Assembly (NCBI GenBank): GCA_965363725.1
Contig: CBDTUS010000122.1
Coordinates: 1 to 11,102 of the forward strand
Direction: 5' to 3'
Source: JAGLCY01 sp965363725
Lineage (GTDB): Bacteria; Krumholzibacteriota; Krumholzibacteriia; LZORAL124-64-63
Length of the DNA: 11,102 nt
Below, in pieces: positions 6,866 to 11,102 of this stretch. The notes beneath the pieces are model-generated. The model saw nothing but the letters and a program-made list of their open reading frames with translations. It searched no databases and was not told the origin of the DNA. The translations under genes were made by a program, and so were the position numbers. Within the stretch, counting starts at the first letter, position 1. The number at the start of each line of letters is the position of its first letter.

Positions 6866-7830
6866 CCGGAGGCCGCCCGGTAGGGAGACGAGGAATCGGG
6901 CGGAGCCTGTGATTCGCCCTCGAAGGAATCGGACTGCTCGCGGGCGTGGTAGCTGGAGCGGACCATGGGGCCGGATTCCATCCAGTGGATCCCCAGCTCG
7001 CGACCGACCTCGGCCAACTCGTCGAACTCGGCGGGCTCGACGTAGCGCAGCACCGGGTGGTGCTTGGCCGTCGGCTGCAGATATTGCCCAATGGTCATGA
7101 TCTGTGTGCCCTGGTCGGCGGCGTGTTTCATCAGATCGACGACCTCGTCCCGCGTTTCCCCCACACCCACCATGATGCCGGTCTTGACGCGGATCTCGGC
7201 GCCGAAGGCGTCAGCCCACTGGCGACTGCGGCGAAGCACCTGCACGGATCGCTGGTATTCGGCCTGGGGCCGCATCGCCTTGTACAGACGGGGCACGGTT
7301 TCCAGGTTGTGATTCAAAACCTCGGGCGCGGCAGTCAAGACCGTTTCGAGGGCCAGGGGATCGCCCAGGAAATCGGGGATCAGGACTTCGACTCCGCAGC
7401 CCGGATTCAGGCGGCGGATCTGCCGGATGGTCGAGGCGAAATGGGCGGCCCCGCCGTCGGGCAGGTCGTCGCGGTTGACCGAGGTGACCACCGCGAACTT
7501 CAGGGCCAGTTCCCGGACCGCTTCGGCGACGCGGCGCGGTTCATCCGCATCGATCGGCGCCACCCGCCGGCCCCCGGGGATGTTGCAGAAGGTGCAGTGC
7601 CGCGTGCAGATCTCGCCCAGCAGCATGAAGGTCGCCGTCCGGCTGCTGAAGCATTCGCCTCGATTGGGACAGTTGGCGCTTTCACAGACCGTGTTCAGGG
7701 ACGATGTGCGCAGCAACCGCTTGACGTCATTATAGTTGTCGCCACCCTGCCGCTTCATCCGCAGCCAGCTGGGCTTGCGGGCCGGCAGGGGCGCCTGGGT
7801 CAGGTCGGGAATGAGGTCGTCGTTTTTCAT
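6862..7830 (-). CDS. lipA: Lipoyl synthase (radical SAM)
   Basis: Inserts two sulfurs into protein-bound octanoyl groups to make lipoyl cofactor for 2-oxoacid dehydrogenases and the glycine cleavage system. All diagnostic features are present in 322 residues. The auxiliary cluster motif CX4CX5C is at C49, C54 and C60. The radical SAM motif CX3CX2C is at C75, C79 and C82 (CTRHCTFC). The conserved RSSY serine motif is at 291-294. Family signatures TSVNRDDLPDGGA, NHNLETVPRLY and KTGIMVGVGE are intact. The length matches E. coli LipA (321). The ATG overlaps the stop of the preceding hydrolase gene (ATGA). The C-terminal tail (about 298-322) is Ser/Pro-rich and overlaps the start of the kinase. 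No lipB or other lipoate gene is in the window; the coupling to a two-component system is unusual. Confidence 0.97.
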   Translation of the reverse strand: MKNDDLIPDLTQAPLPARKPSWLRMKRQGGDNYNDVKRLLRTSSLNTVCESANCPNRGECFSSRTATFMLLGEICTRHCTFCNIPGGRRVAPIDADEPRRVAEAVRELALKFAVVTSVNRDDLPDGGAAHFASTIRQIRRLNPGCGVEVLIPDFLGDPLALETVLTAAPEVLNHNLETVPRLYKAMRPQAEYQRSVQVLRRSRQWADAFGAEIRVKTGIMVGVGETRDEVVDLMKHAADQGTQIMTIGQYLQPTAKHHPVLRYVEPAEFDELAEVGRELGIHWMESGPMVRSSYHAREQSDSFEGESQAPPDSSSPYRAASG

Positions 7831-8696
7831 GCGTTTTCCAGGATCGGCGGATCGTTCAGCGTGAACACGTGGTCGGGCTGGAACTTGCCCTTCTCGAACT
7901 TGACGGTGGCCGCTTCGTTCAGGTGATCATGCTCGAAGACCAGGATGAAGTTGTCTTCCACCGCCCGCGACAGGAACTGCTTCTTTTCGGTCACCGTCAA
8001 CAGCGGGTTCAGGTCGAAGCCCATGATCCAGGGGACGTGGACCTGGCTCAAGAACGGGATCAGGTCGCCCACGTAGGCCACCACCTTTTTGCCGGTGTGG
8101 AATTCCACGACCTGCTGGCCCGGGGTGTGCCCGCTGATGGGCGTGACCCTCACCCCCGGCATGATTTCCTGCGGACCGTCGACCAATTGGAGGTCGCCTT
8201 TTTCCTTCAACGCGATGTAGTCATCGGCACGAAAGCTGGCGCGATCTCTTTCCGAAGGGTTGGAGGCCCAATCCCAGTGCCGCTCCTGGACCCAGTGCTT
8301 GGCCTCCGGGAATACGGGTTCGAGGCCGTCGTCGCCCTGGCGCAAGGCGCCGCCTGAGTGGTCGAAGTGCAGATGGGTCAGCACCACGTCGGTGATCGAT
8401 TCGCGGGTGATGCCCGCCTCGGCCAGTTCGGCCACCAGCTGGTTGGGCCTGCGCACCAGTCCGAACATGTCGGCCTTGGCTTCGGCCCAGCGGTCGCCCA
8501 TGCCGGTGTCGACCAGGATGCGCCGGTCCCCGCATTCGGCCAGCAGGCAGCGCAGGTCCAGGTCGATCCGGTTGAATTCGTCGGACGGATGCTTCTTTTC
8601 CCACATCACCTTGGGCACCACGCCAAACATGGAGCCGCCGTCGAGTTTGAAACGGCCGTCGTGATAAGCGCGGAAGGTCCAGTCACCGAGTTTCAT
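7827..8696 (-). CDS. Metallo-beta-lactamase-fold hydrolase, lactonase-like
   Basis: Predicted zinc-dependent hydrolase of 289 residues. The metal motif HLHFDH (H108, H110, D112, H113) is joined by H190 in SGHTPG, D211 in YVGDLI and H256/H258 in FEHDH, a complete dinuclear site. The layout, with LLAECGDRRILVDTGMGD before the metal motif, resembles the N-acyl homoserine lactonase/MBL-hydrolase subgroup, but the substrate cannot be told from sequence. No signal peptide is seen, so it is cytoplasmic. The start is the ATG at 8694-8696, preceded by AGGGG 5 bases upstream. The frame extends to an ATG at 8771, but those 25 extra residues are polar, unlike the family, and lack a ribosome site. It is the first gene of the lipA-kinase-regulator operon and overlaps lipA by 4 bases. 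No convincing promoter is visible in the short divergent gap. Confidence 0.88.
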   Translation of the reverse strand: MKLGDWTFRAYHDGRFKLDGGSMFGVVPKVMWEKKHPSDEFNRIDLDLRCLLAECGDRRILVDTGMGDRWAEAKADMFGLVRRPNQLVAELAEAGITRESITDVVLTHLHFDHSGGALRQGDDGLEPVFPEAKHWVQERHWDWASNPSERDRASFRADDYIALKEKGDLQLVDGPQEIMPGVRVTPISGHTPGQQVVEFHTGKKVVAYVGDLIPFLSQVHVPWIMGFDLNPLLTVTEKKQFLSRAVEDNFILVFEHDHLNEAATVKFEKGKFQPDHVFTLNDPPILENA

Positions 8697-8754
8697 GGGC
8701 ACCCCTGATTTTGATTCATTTGGGGTTGATGATTCCGTACCATGGGACGGGAAA

Positions 8755-8786
8755 TTGAAATCCCGACTCATTTAGGGATTAACAAT
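8755..8786 (+). promoter_or_regulatory. Possible promoter for sfsA
   Basis: In the divergent gap between the hydrolase and sfsA, TTGAAA (8755-8760) is a good -35 box. Candidate -10 sequences downstream are ATTAAC (8778-8783, 17-base spacing) or TAACAAT (8780-8786, 19-base spacing). Neither -10 is close to consensus, so the call is tentative. Confidence 0.3.
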
Positions 8787-8823
8787 AACAATGCCTGCTA
8801 CAGTGGGCAACGAAGGAGATCAC

Positions 8824-9564
8824 TTGGATTTCCCCTCCATGCTGGTCGGTGCCCGATTCATCCGCCGTGAAAAACGGTTTTTCATCCACGCCGAGCTGGA
8901 GGACGGCAGCCCAGTGGTCGCCCATACCAACAACACCGGCAGCATGCGCGGGTGCCTGGCCCAAGGCGCGCGGGTGTGGCTGAGCCCGGCGGCCAACCCC
9001 GAACGCAAACTGAAGTGGACCCTGGAGATTGTTGAAGCCGCGGCGGTGGACGCCCAGGGGCGAGAAACCCAGGTGATGGTGGGCGTGAACACCGCCCTGG
9101 CCAACAAGCTGGTGGCCGAGGCGATCACAGGCGGGTTGATTCCCTCGCTGGCCGGGTTCGACTCCCTGCGGACCGAGGTCAAGTACGGGTCCCGGAACTC
9201 GCGGATCGACATCCTGCTGGAATCGGGGGCCCAGAGGGTGTGGGTGGAGGTCAAGAATGTGTCCCTGGTCGAAGCCGGGCACGCGCGGTTTCCCGATGCG
9301 CCCACCGAACGGGGACGGAAACATCTGCTCGAACTTCAGGAAATGGTGGCAGCGGGGGATCGGGCGGCGCTGGTTTTCTGCATCCAGAGAAACGACGCGG
9401 TCACGGTGGGGCCGGCCGATGACATCGACCCGGATTACGGGCGATTGTTGAGGGAAGCCGTTTCGGCCGGAGTAGAGGCCATCGGCCTTTCCGCCACTAC
9501 CAACACTCAAGGAATTACTCTCGAACAAGTTACTCAGGTCGATCTTCAGGAAAAATCACCGTAA
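8824..9564 (+). CDS. sfsA: SfsA family protein (sugar fermentation stimulation protein)
   Basis: Member of the widely conserved SfsA family. E. coli SfsA was described as a DNA-binding protein affecting maltose metabolism, and the family combines an OB-like N-terminal part with a PD-(D/E)XK nuclease-like core; the precise role remains unclear. From the TTG at 8824 it has 246 residues (E. coli 234). It matches family signatures throughout: HTNNTGSMRGC, the segment around FDSLRTEVKYG, NSRIDILLE, WVEVKNVSL, and FPDAPTERGRKHLLEL. The acidic and lysine positions of the nuclease-like core (D in SRID, E and K in VEVK) are intact. The TTG is chosen because AAGGAG (8813-8818) lies 5 bases before it and LDFPS aligns with the family N terminus. 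The in-frame ATG at 8791 would add 11 residues and has no ribosome site. It is transcribed divergently from the hydrolase operon and appears monocistronic. Confidence 0.93.
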   Translation: MDFPSMLVGARFIRREKRFFIHAELEDGSPVVAHTNNTGSMRGCLAQGARVWLSPAANPERKLKWTLEIVEAAAVDAQGRETQVMVGVNTALANKLVAEAITGGLIPSLAGFDSLRTEVKYGSRNSRIDILLESGAQRVWVEVKNVSLVEAGHARFPDAPTERGRKHLLELQEMVAAGDRAALVFCIQRNDAVTVGPADDIDPDYGRLLREAVSAGVEAIGLSATTNTQGITLEQVTQVDLQEKSP

Positions 9565-9687
9565 CCGAATTGCCGCTCCGTCATGAAGGCCCCGCGGGGT
9601 CTACTAGGTGCGGATGGAAACGCGGGACCGTACCGACCACCGCAAGTAATGTTGCTGAAATAGCTGCGGATCGTTTCAATATCACAC

Positions 9688-9696
9688 AACACCTTG
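9688..9696 (+). repeat. Left 9-base target-site duplication
   Basis: AACACCTTG lies immediately outside the left terminal repeat. It is repeated identically and in direct orientation immediately outside the right terminal repeat (9835-9843), the hallmark of transposase-mediated insertion. Confidence 0.8.
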
Positions 9697-9719
9697 GGTT
9701 GTGCCTTTGAAATTGTGTC
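9697..9719 (+). repeat. Left terminal inverted repeat of the MITE
   Basis: Twenty-three bases starting GGTTGTGCCTTTG, the exact reverse complement of 9812-9834. Confidence 0.9.
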
Positions 9720-9811
9720 CGGGCCAAATCGTTGCAAGATAACAGCATTAGGGATCAAAAAGACACATGCAGGATCATTTTTAAGGCCGGATTTGCCGAC
9801 CAAACGGCCGA

Positions 9812-9834
9812 GACACAATTTCAAAGGCACAACC
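9812..9834 (-). repeat. Right terminal inverted repeat of the MITE
   Basis: Twenty-three bases ending CAAAGGCACAACC, the exact reverse complement of 9697-9719. Confidence 0.9.
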
Positions 9835-9843
9835 AACACCTTG
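9835..9843 (+). repeat. Right 9-base target-site duplication
   Basis: AACACCTTG directly abuts the right terminal repeat and matches 9688-9696 exactly. Confidence 0.8.
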
Positions 9844-9903
9844 TCCTTTTTGAGGTTGAACCTCTTTCCCTGGAGCCATCGGGGTTTAAAAACCCGCATC
9901 CTG

Positions 9904-9932
9904 TTTCATAACCCCCATAAAAATGGTATAAT
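9904..9932 (+). promoter_or_regulatory. Extended -10 promoter for the secreted repeat protein
   Basis: TGGTATAAT (9924-9932) contains a perfect TATAAT with the extended -10 TG. The -35 position 17 bases upstream, TTTCAT (9904-9909), is weak, as often tolerated with an extended -10. Transcription would start near 9939, about 30 bases before the ATG. A perfect 7-base inverted repeat, AAAAATG (9919-9925) and CATTTTT (9933-9939), is centred on the -10 box and might be an operator. Confidence 0.6.
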
Positions 9933-9968
9933 CATTTTTAGCATCTTCAATCTTCAGGGAGACACGCC

Positions 9969-11102
9969 ATGCATACCTTCCGCCCGACCGATTCGCCCGC
10001 CGCCGTCCGTATTCGCCGCCTGTTTTTCGCCCTGGTCGTCACCCTGCTCGCCGGCTCCGGTTTCTTCACCGGCGCCCAGGCCCAGGACATGGTGGGAATC
10101 TACTGGGACACGGACTACTCCCAGGACTCCCTCACCACCGACACGTATCCCTCTTACTTCACCGGGTACCTCGTGCTCAAGGATCCCTCCACCCCCTTTG
10201 GCATCCTCGGCTGGGAACTGTGCGCCGATGTGGACGGGCCCGCCGAGTACCTCGGCTGGAACGTCCAGGGGCAGGCCATCAACGCCGCCACCCCGCCCTG
10301 TTTCGCCGTGGGGATCAGCCCGGTTCCCCTGCCCTCGGACGGGGACGTCCTGCTGGCCACCTTCCAGATCATGGTCACCGATCCGTTGCCGGTGTACCTT
10401 TCGCTGAGACCGGACTACAGCCCTTCGGTGCCGGACCAGATGTCCTTCATCCCCGGGGACGATCCCGGGGCCCTGCTGCCCCTGACCACGGTCACAGGGC
10501 AGCCCGAAGTGGCCTGGATCAACGCCCACATCCCAAATCTGGTCGTTTCACCGATCACCCTTCATTTCGAAGGCACCTACATCGGAAGCACCAACACCCA
10601 GATCATAACCGTGACCAACAACGGCTCCATTCCCGGAAATCTCGATGTCGCCCTGGCCGGCGACTGCGGTCCCTTCTCATTGCCGGGGGTCAGCGGCCCG
10701 GTGACGGTCCCGGCCGGCCAGTCCCTCGACATCGACGTGGCCTTCTCACCAACGACCACGGAATTCTTTTTCTGCAACGTGTCCCTCGGCGCCATGCTGG
10801 ACGACGTCCAGATGGTCGGCAGCGGCATTGAGCTTGACGCGGAATGGGAAGCGCCGACCGAAGTGTATTTCGGTTCGGTGGCGGTCGGGTCGTTCATCAA
10901 CCGGGTGATCAGAATCCGCAACACCGGCGAGGTTCCCTTCGAAATCGATCCCTCCCTGCCCGCCACCTGTCCCGAGTTCGTCATTTCGAGCGGGGACTAT
11001 CCCAGCACCATTCAACCGGGATCTTCGCGGACCCTCTATGTCACCTTCACGCCTTCGGCGGTGGGTTCGTTCAGCTGCATGCTGGATCTCGGCGACGTCG
11101 TG
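9969..11102 (+). CDS. Secreted protein with ASH/choice-of-anchor-D-type repeats (cut by window edge)
   Basis: Function unknown; probably a surface or extracellular structural/adhesive protein. The ATG at 9969 has AGGGAG 7 bases upstream and the frame is open to the right edge (378 residues, no stop). A signal peptide (RIRRLFFALVVTLLAG, cleavage likely after AQA at 38) is followed by a domain (about 40-187) with three Cys-containing or Gly/Trp-rich strands (FGILGWELCADVDG, YLGWNVQGQAINAATPPC). Two Ig-like repeats follow, at about 189-287 and 290-378. They share ITVTNNGSIP / IRIRNTGEVP and VAFSPTT / VTFTPSA, the pattern of ASPM-SPD2-Hydin/choice-of-anchor-D domains. Period is 101 residues, with cysteines exactly 36 apart in each (C233/C269, C334/C370), suggesting one disulfide per repeat. 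More repeats and a C-terminal sorting domain are probably beyond the edge. Such proteins are common in FCB-type lineages. Confidence 0.85.
   Translation, partial: MHTFRPTDSPAAVRIRRLFFALVVTLLAGSGFFTGAQAQDMVGIYWDTDYSQDSLTTDTYPSYFTGYLVLKDPSTPFGILGWELCADVDGPAEYLGWNVQGQAINAATPPCFAVGISPVPLPSDGDVLLATFQIMVTDPLPVYLSLRPDYSPSVPDQMSFIPGDDPGALLPLTTVTGQPEVAWINAHIPNLVVSPITLHFEGTYIGSTNTQIITVTNNGSIPGNLDVALAGDCGPFSLPGVSGPVTVPAGQSLDIDVAFSPTTTEFFFCNVSLGAMLDDVQMVGSGIELDAEWEAPTEVYFGSVAVGSFINRVIRIRNTGEVPFEIDPSLPATCPEFVISSGDYPSTIQPGSSRTLYVTFTPSAVGSFSCMLDLGDVV

Larger units (their letters stand above)
9697..9834. mobile_element. Miniature inverted-repeat transposable element (MITE), 138 bases
   Basis: The element begins GGTTGTGCC and ends GGCACAACC. 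Its outer 23 bases at each end (9697-9719 and 9812-9834) are perfect inverted complements. The 92-base interior has no reading frame of note, and similarity continues only patchily inward (a shared GGCC). Perfect ends plus intact 9-base target duplications suggest a fairly recent insertion mobilised in trans by a transposase not encoded here. Duplications of 9 bases occur in several insertion-sequence families (for example IS1, IS10/IS50 and IS903 types); I cannot assign a parent. The target contains CACAAC, resembling the element's own end. A transcript through it would fold into a long hairpin. Confidence 0.8.
9565..9968. other. 404-base intergenic region between sfsA and the repeat-protein gene
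   Basis: No gene is supported here. It holds, in order, a GC-rich palindromic stretch (CCCCGCGGGG near 9593-9602) that is not a convincing terminator, a miniature transposable element with target duplications (9688-9843), a short perfect inverted repeat GAGGTT-g-AACCTC just after it, and the promoter and leader of the downstream gene. A 117-residue minus-strand reading frame spans the element and the end of sfsA (9546-9899) but resembles no protein I know. Confidence 0.7.

Noticed and set aside
8697..8771. Longer start for the MBL hydrolase (ATG at 8771)
   Set aside because: The 25 extra residues are polar and unlike the family, no ribosome site precedes them, and the ATG at 8696 has AGGGG at good spacing.
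8779..9528. Minus-strand 249-residue reading frame opposite sfsA
   Set aside because: It is the complementary shadow of sfsA; sfsA matches its family along the full length.
9589..9604. Terminator after sfsA at the CCCCGCGGGG palindrome
   Set aside because: The palindrome has almost no loop and no T-run follows, so it does not meet the pattern of an intrinsic terminator.
9546..9899. Minus-strand 117-residue reading frame
   Set aside because: It overlaps the end of sfsA, runs through the MITE and its target duplications, has no ribosome site, and shows no recognisable protein pattern.
9694..10407. Plus-strand 237-residue reading frame
   Set aside because: It is out of frame with the repeat-protein gene, reads as low-complexity Pro/Arg/Ser, and lacks a plausible start; the other frame carries a signal peptide and recognisable domains.

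Overview
This is an 11.1 kb chromosomal window from a GC-rich bacterium (GC-rich third codon positions; GTG and TTG starts used beside ATG). My best guess for the lineage is an FCB-type group such as Krumholzibacteriota or Eisenbacteria. This is an inference from the secreted repeat protein at the right edge, the archaeal-type ProRS and the outer-membrane barrel. No marker in the window settles the taxonomy.

Layout. Eight genes run leftward on the minus strand. Reading from position 8696 down, a metallo-beta-lactamase-fold hydrolase, lipoyl synthase (lipA), a membrane histidine kinase and an NtrC-type sigma54-activating response regulator form one tight operon. Stop and start codons overlap by 4 bases (ATGA at 7827-7830, GTGA at 6862-6865), and only 10 bases separate the kinase from the regulator. 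A 225-base gap follows, with a near-consensus -24/-12 promoter and a perfect 9+9 inverted repeat about 130 bases upstream of the predicted transcription start. Next comes a second operon: a secreted all-helical protein made of four tandem repeats of about 79 residues, a probable outer-membrane beta-barrel, and a methyltransferase with a Cys4 zinc ribbon. The 5' end of proS (prolyl-tRNA synthetase) runs off the left edge. On the plus strand, sfsA diverges from the hydrolase gene, and a secreted protein with ASH/choice-of-anchor-D-type repeats runs off the right edge.

How it may work. The most notable feature is a self-contained regulatory circuit. A two-component pair whose regulator carries the GAFTGA motif sits directly upstream of a sigma54 promoter with an enhancer-like palindrome. 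That promoter drives an uncharacterised envelope operon. The kinase has a Cache-like periplasmic sensor and is translationally coupled to lipA, an unusual partnership.

In the 404-base gap between sfsA and the last gene lies an intact-looking miniature transposable element. It is 138 bases long, has perfect 23-base terminal inverted repeats and is flanked by 9-base target duplications. It lies just upstream of an extended -10 promoter for the repeat protein.
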